This document shows positions 8,667-17,280 of a DNA stretch of 64,000 nucleotides, piece by piece (the first letter of the stretch is position 1; every line of letters starts with the position of its first letter). The DNA comes from Scardovia inopinata JCM 12537 (GTDB lineage: Bacteria; Actinomycetota; Actinomycetes; Actinomycetales; Bifidobacteriaceae), in contig NZ_AP012334.1 in NCBI RefSeq assembly GCF_001042695.1, positions 1,178,001-1,242,000 on the forward strand. Direction: 5' to 3'. The notes beneath the pieces are model-generated. The model saw only the letters and a program-made list of their open reading frames with translations. It did not search any database and was not told the origin of the DNA. Both the position numbers and the translations under genes were made by a program.

Positions 8667-11600
8667 CTAGTCAGCCGGAACAATCGACACAATCTTCGGA
8701 GCCTTCACTATCACCTTTCGGGGCGCTTTGCCTCCCAGACGGCTAGTGACTGCATCACTGGCAAGAGCCAGCTTTTCCAGCTCTTCAGCAGAAATATCAG
8801 GCGATACTTCCAGCTTTCCTCTGACCTTGCCCTTAATCTGAATCACAGCAGTGACCATGTCCTGACCAACATACCGCTGATCTGCCTGAGGCCAAGGTTC
8901 ATGAGCCAGAGACTGACTATGTCCCAGTTTGCTCCACAGTTCTTCGCAAATATGGGGAGCGATAGGAGAAAGCATAAGAATCAGAGGCTCTACCGCTTTG
9001 CGGGGCACCTTCTGCAGGGTAGTCAGATGATTATTCAATACAATCAGCTTGGAAATAGCCGTATTAGGACGCATGGCTTCCATTTCTACAGTCACCTCAG
9101 CAATGGTATTGTTGAGGATTTTCAAGGTCTTCAGATCTGGTTCATCCTCAGTAATATTCAGCTGATCTGTTTCCTCATCAATCACGTTACGCCACAGACG
9201 CTGCAGGAAGCGCATGCCACCTACTACATTCTTGGTGTTCCAGGGGCGGGACTCATCCAGAGGACCCATACTCATCTCATACAGACGGAAAGTATCAGCC
9301 CCATACTGCTCATACATATCATCGGGAGTGATCATATTTTTCAGGCTCTTGCCCATCTTCCCGAACTCCCGGTAGACCTGCTGCCCATTCCACCAATACT
9401 CGGTCTGACCTGATTCGGTAATTCTCTCCTCCACTTCTGCAGCTGGAACATACTGCCCCCTGCTATCGGTGAAAGCATAGGCCTGAATATATCCCTGGTT
9501 AAAGAGCTTATGGAAAGGCTCAGGCGAACTGACATACCCCAGATCAAAGAGGATCTTATGCCAAAAACGCGCATAAAGCAGATGCAAAACCGCATGCTCG
9601 ACACCGCCTACATAGAGGTCTACCCCACCGGATGCACCAGCTGTCGCATTATGATTGGGTCCCAGCCAGTAAGCGTCCTCGTCCTTATCAACCAGACTGA
9701 CGGTATTGGTGGGATCAATATAGCGCAGATAGTAATAGCAGGATCCGGCCCAGTTGGGCATGGTATTGGTGTCTCGCCGATACTGGCGGGGCCCGTCCCC
9801 CAAGTCCAGGGTCACATTAACCCAGTCAGGATTGCGGGTCAAGGGAGCTTCAGGGTTAGACTCACTATCATTAGGATCAAAAGTACGAGGAGAATAATCA
9901 GGCACCTCAGGCAGATTCAGGGGAAGCTGATCATCAGGAAGCAGATGAGCCACATTATCCTCATCATAAACAATAGGGAAAGGCTCCCCCCAGTAACGCT
10001 GACGGGAGAAAAGCCAGTCACGCAGGCGGTAAGAAACCTTGCCTGTACCAACCTTATCATTCTCCAGATAGGAAATAACCGTGTCAATGGCCTGGGGAAC
10101 GCTCAGGCCATTAATATCCAGAGGCTGGGAGCCAACAGCAGTCTTTGTAACGGAAGAATTAATAACTATGCCTTCCTTGGATGCATAAGCTCTTTTATCT
10201 TCATAATTATCCAGACTATCCCCGGAATCTTCGAGCGGCTTCAAGGTATAAATAACAGGAAGATCAAACTCCTGAGCAAATTCATAATCTCTCTGATCCC
10301 CACCAGGCACTGCCATGATAGCACCGGTTCCATAGTCCATCAGCACGTAGTCTGCAGAAAAAATAGGAAGCATGGCGCCAGTGATAGGATTCTTTGCATA
10401 AAGACCAGTGAAAAATCCTGTCTTGGCCCCTGCTTCTTCAATTCTGTCCCGGGCAGTTTTAGCCTCAGCTTCCCGACGATACTGGCTGACAGCAGTCTGG
10501 GGATTATCAAAACCACCCTTCCAGACCTGGGGAACGGAATCATCCCACTGATCAGGAACATGGTCCAGAAGAGGATGTTCAGGAGAAACCACGGCAAAAG
10601 TCGTTCCAAAAAGAGTATCCGGACGGGTTGTATACACTTCCATATCCTCTTTCAGGTCTGCACCCTGATCATCAAAAACCTCAAAATGCACTGAAGCACC
10701 ATGAGATTCACCAATCCAGTTGCGCTGCATGGTCTTAATCTTCTCCGGCCAATCAATCTCAGTAAGATCGTCAATCAACCGGTGTCCATAAGCAGTAATC
10801 CGCATGGACCACTGTCTCAGTTCCCGCTGAAAAACAGGATAATTTCCCCGCTCAGAACGGCCCTCCGCAGTTACCTCTTCATTGGCCAGGACGGTTCCCA
10901 GACCAGGGCACCAATTTACAGGCGATTTTGAAATATAAGCCAGTCGATAATTATTCAGAATATCAGCCTGCTGGGCAGAAGTCAGATCATCCCACTGAGT
11001 TCCACTGTCTTCGTAACCATCGATGGGGCGCTGTCCCAGCCTGAACTGGTCAATCAGTTGGCTGATTGGGCGGGCGCTTCCTTTGCTGCCACTGGGGTTT
11101 ACAGCCTCAGGGTCGTACCAGGAATCATAAATTCGGGAGAAAATCCACTGAGTCCAACGAACATAACTAGGATCGATAGTGGCAAAAGATCGACGATAGT
11201 CAAAGCTCAGGCCCATCCTGTGCAGCTGCCGTTTCATATTGGCAATGTTCTGTTCAGTAGTAATTCTTGGATGCTGACCGGTCTGCACAGCATACTGCTC
11301 AGCTGGCAGGCCAAAAGCATCATATCCCATGGTGTGCAGGACGTTCTCACCCTTCATCCGATGATACCGAGCCATCACATCGGTTGCAATGTACCCCAGG
11401 GGATGGCCTACATGCAGGCCCTTGCCTGAAGGGTAAGGGAACATAGCCATGGCGAAGTAGGGGGACTTCCCTCCAGCATGCCTGCCTTCCCCATCTTCCA
11501 GGCCGTCTTTAACATTCGCAGCCCAGAAAGTGCCGCGGTCGTCCCACTCTTTCTGCCATTTTTTCTCAATCTTCTGGGCCAGAGCAGCAGTATACCTGAA

Positions 11601-11672
11601 ACTGGGGGCGTGTGCTAATTCGTTTTCCTCTTCCTGCCCCATGGCTGCAGCTTTGTCAGAATTCTTGCTCAT
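8667..11672 (-). CDS. leuS: leucyl-tRNA synthetase
   Basis: This 1001-residue class I synthetase charges tRNA-Leu. The HIGH-type motif appears in PYPSGKGLHVGHPLG near residue 80. The KMSKS-type loop is KMGKS in FGKMGKSLKNM, a variant I recall from other actinobacteria rather than a defect. The long CP1 editing domain is present, with TTRPDTLFGTTF. The length, above the 860-880 of E. coli, comes from an N-terminal extension and insertions common in this family. GGAGAATT precedes the ATG at 11672. A 260-base leader with two stable hairpins lies upstream. Confidence 0.97.
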   Translation of the reverse strand: MSKNSDKAAAMGQEEENELAHAPSFRYTAALAQKIEKKWQKEWDDRGTFWAANVKDGLEDGEGRHAGGKSPYFAMAMFPYPSGKGLHVGHPLGYIATDVMARYHRMKGENVLHTMGYDAFGLPAEQYAVQTGQHPRITTEQNIANMKRQLHRMGLSFDYRRSFATIDPSYVRWTQWIFSRIYDSWYDPEAVNPSGSKGSARPISQLIDQFRLGQRPIDGYEDSGTQWDDLTSAQQADILNNYRLAYISKSPVNWCPGLGTVLANEEVTAEGRSERGNYPVFQRELRQWSMRITAYGHRLIDDLTEIDWPEKIKTMQRNWIGESHGASVHFEVFDDQGADLKEDMEVYTTRPDTLFGTTFAVVSPEHPLLDHVPDQWDDSVPQVWKGGFDNPQTAVSQYRREAEAKTARDRIEEAGAKTGFFTGLYAKNPITGAMLPIFSADYVLMDYGTGAIMAVPGGDQRDYEFAQEFDLPVIYTLKPLEDSGDSLDNYEDKRAYASKEGIVINSSVTKTAVGSQPLDINGLSVPQAIDTVISYLENDKVGTGKVSYRLRDWLFSRQRYWGEPFPIVYDEDNVAHLLPDDQLPLNLPEVPDYSPRTFDPNDSESNPEAPLTRNPDWVNVTLDLGDGPRQYRRDTNTMPNWAGSCYYYLRYIDPTNTVSLVDKDEDAYWLGPNHNATAGASGGVDLYVGGVEHAVLHLLYARFWHKILFDLGYVSSPEPFHKLFNQGYIQAYAFTDSRGQYVPAAEVEERITESGQTEYWWNGQQVYREFGKMGKSLKNMITPDDMYEQYGADTFRLYEMSMGPLDESRPWNTKNVVGGMRFLQRLWRNVIDEETDQLNITEDEPDLKTLKILNNTIAEVTVEMEAMRPNTAISKLIVLNNHLTTLQKVPRKAVEPLILMLSPIAPHICEELWSKLGHSQSLAHEPWPQADQRYVGQDMVTAVIQIKGKVRGKLEVSPDISAEELEKLALASDAVTSRLGGKAPRKVIVKAPKIVSIVPAD

Positions 11673-11791
11673 AATTCTCCTAAGGTATAAGTGACGAATA
11701 GTTACAACAGTTATGTTTGAATTATCGTCAGGGTTTGCGACTTTTTATGAATGGTGACCAATGGTCAGTTTCTCGGTTGACTCATTACTGT

Positions 11792-11832
11792 GCTCCTGAT
11801 TAGGAGCAATTATCGGCACCGGTTGCGGTGCC
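11792..11832 (-). promoter_or_regulatory. paired hairpins in the leuS leader
   Basis: Two perfect hairpins sit in the leuS 5' region: GCTCCT/AGGAGC with a 4-base loop (11792-11807), and GGCACCG/CGGTGCC with a 4-base loop (11815-11832). On the minus strand the second contains TGGCACCGC, close to the T-box core. No T-run follows either hairpin. Their function is unknown. Confidence 0.4.
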
Positions 11833-11858
11833 ACTGTCTCCCAGAAGATCATTGATTT

Positions 11859-11930
11859 TCAGGTGGTTGCTGCTTTCCGCTTACTGCTTTCCGCTTTCCT
11901 ATTGCTGCTTTCCTATTACCGCTCACCTGA
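11859..11930 (-). repeat. GGAAAGC repeat cluster inside a long-range stem
   Basis: Between the lipoprotein gene and leuS, four copies of GGAAAGC (minus strand) occur at 11907-11913, 11893-11899, 11886-11892 and 11872-11878. They are framed by a perfect 7-bp inverted repeat (11859-11865 with 11924-11930). The cluster begins only a few bases after the upstream stop codon. It could be a processed or protein-binding RNA element, or slippage debris. Confidence 0.55.
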
Positions 11931-11933
11931 GAA

Positions 11934-13016
11934 CTACTGATTTTCTGAAGACCTCTCGTCGTCTGTGCTGATACTTTTCTTGCTGGTCTTGCTGGCGCTT
12001 CTCTTGCTGGGATCGCTGGATTCCCGGGGAATGTTGGCGGTCCGTATTTTTATGCGTGTTGCCTTGCTGAAGGCAGATGCAGCGGTGCGGAAGCTCGAAG
12101 ACCCCACCAAAGAGTGCAGACTTTGGTCAACTAAGGCCCGCAATCGGTCATCGCCCTTTGGCAAAGCTATTCCATATTGATTTTTTGCCAAAATTGGGCC
12201 AGTGAGAACCATCTGATGATTATTCATGGCTGTTGCATACCCGCCCAAAGCTGTTTCATCACCTATAACAGCGCTAACGCTTCCTGAGAAAAGGGCGCTG
12301 ATACACTGGGAATAGCGGCCTTGCCAGTGAAACTGAGTTTTTTGACCAATCAGCATTCTTTCTACTGATGCCGACAGCTCCCCCTTAATAGCACAAATAT
12401 CAGTCGCTCTGAGTGAAGTTACATTCATATATTTATTTTTATCCATTTTTCTCACCAGAATACGCTGCCTAACTGTCATATAAGGACCGGAAAAAGATAT
12501 ATCATCATCTGAATCGTTCAGCAACTGATGCACTCCTACAATCATGTCCACATCCTGTGAATCGAAAAGTTGAGAACGATTGGAATTCTGCGCTTCAACC
12601 CAAGTAATCTGATCGGCAGAATACCCCAGCTGATGAGCCACATAAGTTGCCACTGTTACATCAAGGCCGGAAAACTTTTCAGCCCGGCGGTTGCTGAGAT
12701 ACGGCCGGTCATAGGCTATGCCGATAGTAATTTTGGGGCCAGTCACATCCGGCAAGGTTGGACCACATCCACTTAAAAATCCCAGACTGCTTACCACTAC
12801 AAGGCAGGTCATGGCCGCAGCAGCTTTAACAGCCTTAGCTGCTTTAGCAGTTTTGACTGCCGCAACTGTTTTCGCAGCCTTACCTCCTGGAGCTGCTTTA
12901 TCCTGCGCTGCCGCCCCACTTCCCAGCCTATCGCTGCGAAAGCGACGAAAGATAAAATCGGTCTGAATCTGCATGCTTATTCGAAACCTCAGGTTTGTAC
13001 TATATCTGTTATGCAT
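11934..13016 (-). CDS. solute-binding lipoprotein, amino-acid transporter type
   Basis: This 360-residue protein looks like a family 3 periplasmic-type binding protein (PF00497 type) on the outer face of the membrane. The lipobox GFLSGC puts the lipidated Cys at residue 84. The segment before it is odd: an Ala/Lys-rich run (about residues 40-68) of repeated KAAK/KTAK units. The core has ITIGIAYDRPYLS, DVDMIVG and SFSGPYMTVRQRILV, typical of the family. The last 40 residues are Ser/Lys-rich and look disordered. No permease or ATPase gene is adjacent, so it is an orphan here. The start is uncertain; the second Met, at 12974, is also possible. Confidence 0.8.
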   Translation of the reverse strand: MHNRYSTNLRFRISMQIQTDFIFRRFRSDRLGSGAAAQDKAAPGGKAAKTVAAVKTAKAAKAVKAAAAMTCLVVVSSLGFLSGCGPTLPDVTGPKITIGIAYDRPYLSNRRAEKFSGLDVTVATYVAHQLGYSADQITWVEAQNSNRSQLFDSQDVDMIVGVHQLLNDSDDDISFSGPYMTVRQRILVRKMDKNKYMNVTSLRATDICAIKGELSASVERMLIGQKTQFHWQGRYSQCISALFSGSVSAVIGDETALGGYATAMNNHQMVLTGPILAKNQYGIALPKGDDRLRALVDQSLHSLVGSSSFRTAASAFSKATRIKIRTANIPRESSDPSKRSASKTSKKSISTDDERSSENQ

Positions 13017-13073
13017 ATATGTGTTTTACTTATTTCTATTCATTTTATTCATTGCTGAATGACTTATGTACTT

Positions 13074-14012
13074 TTATTTAAAGAATTTGCTGTGCATAAG
13101 CCACCAGGTGGTCCCCACAGTAATTGCCAAGGTCAACAAAAGAATGTCCGAGAATCCCCACGGCTGATTCAGCAAAGGCATCCAGCGGAAATTCATACCA
13201 TAGAGGGAGAAAATCAAAGTCGGGATGGACAAAACGATAGTGATAATGGTGAAAATTCGCATTACCCCGTTCATATTGTTGGAAACGATGGACCCAAAAG
13301 CATCGGTCATGCCCTGAAGAACTCCCTGGTAAATAGTGGCCATCTCAATAGCCTGCTTATTTTCCGTTATTACATCCTCCAAGAGATCATTATCATCCTC
13401 ATAGGGCTTGATCAGGTCCAAAGTGGTCAGCTTTTCTAAAACAATCTCGTTAGACTTCAGGCTGGTAGTAAAGTACAGCAGGGACTTGGTCAGCTCCATC
13501 AGCATCAGGATTTCGCGGTTTTGAGTGGAGTTCTGCATACGATTTTCCAGCTTATCTGACTCCCGGTCAATGATGCGCAGATAGCGCAGATACATGGCTG
13601 CATTGCGGTACAGGACCTGGAGAATAAAGCGGGTATGCATAAAAGTATTAAATCCGCGGATGGTCCCATCCATAAAGGGATGGAGCAAAGGGGTATCCTG
13701 CGAACAGACCGTGATAATCACGTCTTTGGTTACCACCACTGACAGGGGGATGGTATTGTACCAGTTGCGTTCCGCCCTCTCTTCCACAGTTGGAATATCT
13801 ACAATGACCATGGTATAAGTATCTTCCACATCGGTACGAGACCGCTCTTCATCATCCAGGGGAGCTCGCAGGTCGGCCAGGTCAATGTTATAATTCTGGG
13901 AAACAGTAGACAGTTCCATGTCTGAAGGATCGACCAGTGACACCCATGAACCGCGAACCGGTGTGGCTATCTGCTCTGTCTGCCCATCAACCGTATTAAA
14001 TATACGCATCAT
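13074..14012 (-). CDS. corA: CorA-family divalent cation transporter
   Basis: The 312-residue product matches the CorA magnesium/cobalt channel family. It has a long cytoplasmic N-terminal funnel domain and two C-terminal membrane helices, with the diagnostic YGMNF between them at the end of the first. By family, it forms a pentameric Mg2+ channel gated by intracellular Mg2+. The frame is open to 14159, but AGGGTGGTG just before the tandem ATG codons at 14012 and 14009 decides the start. A 390-base gene-free region with a large inverted repeat lies upstream and may hold a regulatory leader. Confidence 0.92.
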   Translation of the reverse strand: MMRIFNTVDGQTEQIATPVRGSWVSLVDPSDMELSTVSQNYNIDLADLRAPLDDEERSRTDVEDTYTMVIVDIPTVEERAERNWYNTIPLSVVVTKDVIITVCSQDTPLLHPFMDGTIRGFNTFMHTRFILQVLYRNAAMYLRYLRIIDRESDKLENRMQNSTQNREILMLMELTKSLLYFTTSLKSNEIVLEKLTTLDLIKPYEDDNDLLEDVITENKQAIEMATIYQGVLQGMTDAFGSIVSNNMNGVMRIFTIITIVLSIPTLIFSLYGMNFRWMPLLNQPWGFSDILLLTLAITVGTTWWLMHSKFFK

Positions 14013-14401
14013 AGTTATCACCACCCTCAGCTGCTTACAGTCTTCGATTGTATACTGTGGTGAATACCGCGCGAGCTCTGCCCTGACCGTTTCTGTCGTT
14101 CTCCGCCCTCCATCTCCTCTTCGCATTCCTTTGCGTGATATGCCCTCACCCAACTGCAAGGTTTGAAATCAAAAACCGCAGAAATAAGCCATTCTTTATT
14201 TTTGACACTGCAGTTAGGTGAAGGGTAGTTTTGAAGAAGACCCCTTTTAAGGTTCTGATGGTGCATATGAAACCGAGATAGAAAAATTTAGTGGCTTATT
14301 CGGCCGTATCTTTTCTCTCGCTGCATCTCGTTTACACCTATACGTCTGAAAGGAGATACCTTCCTATCCAATTGATGGCATGCCAGCAGAAATCAGTGTA
14401 A
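14013..14401. other. 389-base gene-free region with a large inverted repeat
   Basis: This region lies between the MFS remnant and corA, both on the minus strand, so it should hold the corA promoter and leader. The one clear structure is an imperfect inverted repeat, 14143-14158 against 14209-14225: about 16 pairs with one bulge and one mismatch. The 50-base spacer is A/T-rich. I see no coding potential and no convincing intrinsic terminator. Confidence 0.6.
14143..14225 (-). promoter_or_regulatory. large imperfect stem-loop upstream of corA
   Basis: One arm reads CCCTCACCCAACTGCA (14143-14158) and its partner TGCAGTTAGGTGAAGGG (14209-14225) is complementary apart from one bulge and one mismatch. 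It lies 130-210 bases before the corA start codon. It could be a leader RNA element or a remnant of a small inverted-repeat element. Confidence 0.4.
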
Positions 14402-15935
14402 TCAGCCAGAATGGTGTGAATCACTCCAGTCATCTGAGGCATAAGAACCGCTCGAATTCACAGGGACGGATGCTTTTGGACCAGACTGATGGAGGTAAAT
14501 CCAGGCTACAAGAGCCAGGAAAACGATCAGTACCCAGGCAAGGCCGTAAAGAAAAGAGCCCGAAGAAAACCCCATCCCAATAATTGCATGGCCAGAATTT
14601 GCCTGACCGGGGACAGTTGAGCCCTTGGAAGCGGCCCGCTGAAAAGCGATTGAAACCAAGGAAGTTATTAGAGGCACAAAGGTGGCATTGGACAGAGATT
14701 CCACCATGACAGATGCGCTGAAAATCTCTTCAATGGAAATATGATCATCAACCAGAGGCTCTTCAAAGAAAATATTGAGAGTATCAACATAAGTAACACC
14801 CATTCCCAGACCACACAGAGCCCAAAAAATCAGGCAGAAAATAATCATATTGCTTGAAATATTGCTTGCAATATTGCTTGCAATATTGTCTGAAATCATC
14901 ATATGAGACGAGACAAGGGAAGGACCAAGAATCATCAGAGCAGCCGCGACTGAGGAAAGGATGATTGCTCCCACTCCAATCCCTGCCCGCAGGCGATAGA
15001 TTTTTGCAGTGGTTGCCGGTTTCATTCCGCAAATCAGTCCCATCACTGCCCAGCCAAGGCCGCCAGCCAGCTGAATCCAGCCGAGCTGAGCCGCATTGGC
15101 ATTATATAAATCATGCGCGGTTAATGTGATTAATTCATTAGCTGAATAATATGCAGCTGTCAAGAAGAACATACCAGCCAGGGCCCGTTTACGCGGCGCG
15201 TTTTCAGTAAAAGTGGCCCGGGGCATCAGCTTCACAGTCACCCAACAAAGAATAAGTATTCCCAAGATACTGAGAAGATATTTACTCCAGCCGCGAGCCG
15301 GAAGAATGGTCAACAGCACACCAAGGCACATTCCTATTGCAGCTGTCAGCGGCAGAGGAGTTTTCTGTGTTTTCTGCTGAGAATTCAGGCTAAAAGCAAT
15401 AACAAAACGGGCAGCCAGGAGGAAGGGAAGATAGAGCAGCATTGCCCACCGCCAGGAGAGCAAGTGAGTTACCCAAGCTCCGTATGCCGGTCCCACCAGG
15501 GAAGAAATTACCCAACTGGCGGAAGAGAAGGGCAAGGGTCAGCTGCCGAGCTCGGCCAGACAGGCCCAGGGCAACAGCCCCAATCGAAGCCATTGCCAGG
15601 GCCGAACCAGCAAATCCTCGAATAAACTGACCAACCACATACATCCAGATATTTACTGAGGTCGCACTGATTACCGATCCCCCGCATAAAATTGCTGTCA
15701 TAATAATTAGGAGACGAGGTAATTTGTACCGTTGCAAAAGGGCTGCGCCGGTTGGAAGTCCCAGCATGCTGGCTATAGATGATACTCCTGTGATCAAGCC
15801 ATACAAATGTTGAGCGTGGAAGTCAGCGGACATAATAGGAAGAATCAGCTGGCTGACATAGCTTTGCATGCCCCCAATCAGTTCGAGCACAATCACTGCT
15901 ATGGCAAGTATCAGTTGGTTTTTCCTGACTTTCAT
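14402..15935 (-). pseudogene. MFS transporter, frameshifted
   Basis: Two overlapping frames together make a complete 12-helix major facilitator. The first starts at ATG 15935 (GGAGG upstream) with MKVRKNQLILA and is sound through GRARQLTLAL. The rest of the family-like sequence, SSASWVISSLVGPAYGAW, continues in another frame. The break is near 15530-15545, so a one-base insertion (or two-base loss) separates the halves. There is no slippery homopolymer at the site. The first frame stops at 15390 and the second runs to 14402. The substrate is unknown; the family resembles drug or sugar-efflux carriers. It may be a real pseudogene, a recoding site or a sequencing error. Confidence 0.75.
14849..14896. 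repeat. 12-bp tandem repeat inside the MFS gene
   Basis: Four near-identical units of ATTGCTTGMAAT-type sequence run head to tail. In the protein they encode the repeated Asn-Ile-Ala-Ser stretch in a transporter loop. The unit length is a multiple of three, so changes in copy number keep the frame. Confidence 0.85.
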
Positions 15936-16041
15936 TTCGGCCTCCGGAAAACTCTCCACGGTTGGCTCTTTTATTTTTATGATAAAGATACAATTAAAGA
16001 TACAGTGATTAGAAAAAAAAATCAAACTTTTATTCGCTTAA

Positions 16042-16074
16042 GTGATATTTATCACAATTAGTGATAAATATCAC
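16042..16074. promoter_or_regulatory. double palindromic operator upstream of the MFS gene
   Basis: Two 14-bp palindromes, GTGATATTTATCAC (16042-16055) and GTGATAAATATCAC (16061-16074), are spaced 19 bp centre to centre. Together they form one 33-bp near-perfect palindrome. Each fits GTGA-N6-TCAC, the half-site layout of CRP-class regulators. They lie about 110-140 bases before the MFS start and just past the 3' end of the nucleoside hydrolase gene. No regulator gene is adjacent. Confidence 0.7.
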
Positions 16075-16117
16075 AAATATATTGCTTTATACAATACACT
16101 GGCTGCGAGGATTAAGT

Positions 16118-17089
16118 TTAGGCAAGGTAATTGCTGCGGGCAGAATCGCTCAGCCTCGTAATTGCATCGATGACCAGCTCCCAGAAACGATCAAAGTCCA
16201 GCCTGGTAGCGACTTGAGTATGACATTGATCAGCAGAAGGCTCCGGGCCGCGAAGATCGGCCACAGTCATGCCAGCAGTCAGCTGACCGTACAGTTCAAC
16301 ATCCAGATGGCAGCGCCGGGTAGCAACAACTGTAGGATCAATCAGATAAGCAACCGTGCAGGGATCATGCACCGGGGGATCTACAAAATCCTGATTATTC
16401 TGGTAAGCCTGACGGAAGAAATCCATCAGACCGCTGGCGAAGGAGGCCAGATTAGAATCTATAGCATTAATCCGTTTCTGGATCTGTGGAGTGCACAAAG
16501 CCTGATGAGTTAAGTCCAGCCCTACCATCGTCACCATACGCCAGCCTGCATTAAAAACAATATGAGCGGCTTCAGGATCAGTCTTCACGTTGAACTCAGC
16601 AACCGGACTGGCATTCCCCACATGATAGCCGCCTCCCATAAGAACAACTTCCTGCACCCGATCAATAATTCTCGGCTCCAGACGGACGGCCAGGGCAATA
16701 TTGGTCAGGGGACCCGTAGGAACAAGAGTGATGGTTCCCGGCTCGCTGGACATAATAGTGTCGATAATCCAATTCACTGCATGTCCTGAGTCCAGAGGAC
16801 GGACTGGCTCAGGCAAATCGACCCCATCAAGCCCGGTCTGCCCATGAATCTCGGCGGCAACTGACAGGGGCCTAACCAGCGGTCTGCCACAACCGGCATG
16901 CACAGGCGTGGAGCGAGCGCCAGCCATTTCCAAGACGGAACGGGCATTATAGGTGACCTTGTCCAGGCTCTGATTGCCACCAACTGTGGTAACTCCCAGC
17001 AGATCAATCTGCGGATTGCCCGCAGCTAGGATGAGAGCCATTGCATCATCATGCCCAGGGTCGCAGTCCAGAATAATTTTTCTTGCCAT
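16118..17089 (-). CDS. inosine-uridine-type nucleoside hydrolase
   Basis: This 323-residue enzyme cleaves ribonucleosides to base and ribose. The Ca2+-binding signature DCDPGHDDAMA is at residues 8-18. The PTGPLTNIALAVR segment, the VLMGGGYHVGNASPVAEFN motif and a late PVHDPCTV (active-site His) are all present, so it should be functional. Members act on purine or pyrimidine nucleosides or both; specificity cannot be assigned. GGAGGTGG lies upstream of the ATG. A perfect 12-bp tandem repeat (17112-17135) sits in the promoter region. It may work with the neighbouring transporter in nucleoside salvage, but this is inference. Confidence 0.93.
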   Translation of the reverse strand: MARKIILDCDPGHDDAMALILAAGNPQIDLLGVTTVGGNQSLDKVTYNARSVLEMAGARSTPVHAGCGRPLVRPLSVAAEIHGQTGLDGVDLPEPVRPLDSGHAVNWIIDTIMSSEPGTITLVPTGPLTNIALAVRLEPRIIDRVQEVVLMGGGYHVGNASPVAEFNVKTDPEAAHIVFNAGWRMVTMVGLDLTHQALCTPQIQKRINAIDSNLASFASGLMDFFRQAYQNNQDFVDPPVHDPCTVAYLIDPTVVATRRCHLDVELYGQLTAGMTVADLRGPEPSADQCHTQVATRLDFDRFWELVIDAITRLSDSARSNYLA

Positions 17090-17111
17090 GATGCCACCTC
17101 CGCGGTTGGCT

Positions 17112-17135
17112 TTGTAAAATTATTTGTAAAATTAT
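17112..17135. repeat. 12-bp tandem repeat upstream of the nucleoside hydrolase
   Basis: TTGTAAAATTAT occurs twice head to tail, 23-46 bases before the ATG at 17089. It could be a pair of regulator half-sites or a slippage product in the promoter. Confidence 0.6.
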
Positions 17136-17235
17136 CAGCTTCAATTATCAACTTCCTTCTATCATACCCTTAAGGCGATTTAAGCCGATTTGTCACCATG
17201 CTGAGCCTGCAAAAATAAAAAGAGAAAATATACAC

Positions 17236-17272
17236 AAAAGCCGGTATCCGTCACAGACGAATCCCGGCTTTT
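17236..17272 (-). terminator. strong intrinsic terminator after tRNA-Ala
   Basis: A 17-bp stem with one mismatch and one wobble, AAAAGCCGG to CCGGCTTTT, surrounds a TGT loop. It lies 8 bases beyond the tRNA 3' end. On the minus strand the stem ends in TTTT, with more T-rich sequence following, and the stem is symmetrical enough to work on the plus strand too. Confidence 0.88.
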
Positions 17273-17280
17273 CGCAATCG

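Noticed and set aside
9510-10694. 394-residue open frame on the plus strand opposite leuS
   Set aside because: It mirrors leuS codons, has no family features and no ribosome binding site; a shadow of the real gene.
8667-11672. Damaged KMSKS motif (KMGKS) in leuS
   Set aside because: I recall this variant from actinobacterial LeuRS; the rest of the protein is intact.
11815-11833. T-box riboswitch upstream of leuS
   Set aside because: The core matches, but the specifier stem is not visible, the variable base does not fit the tRNA-Leu discriminator, and no terminator follows. Kept as a finding, not called as a riboswitch.
14849-14896. CRISPR-like repeat
   Set aside because: Units are only 12 bp, have no spacers and lie in a coding frame.
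15530-15545. Programmed ribosomal frameshift in the MFS gene
   Set aside because: No slippery heptamer or following stable stem is apparent; mutation or sequencing error is simpler.
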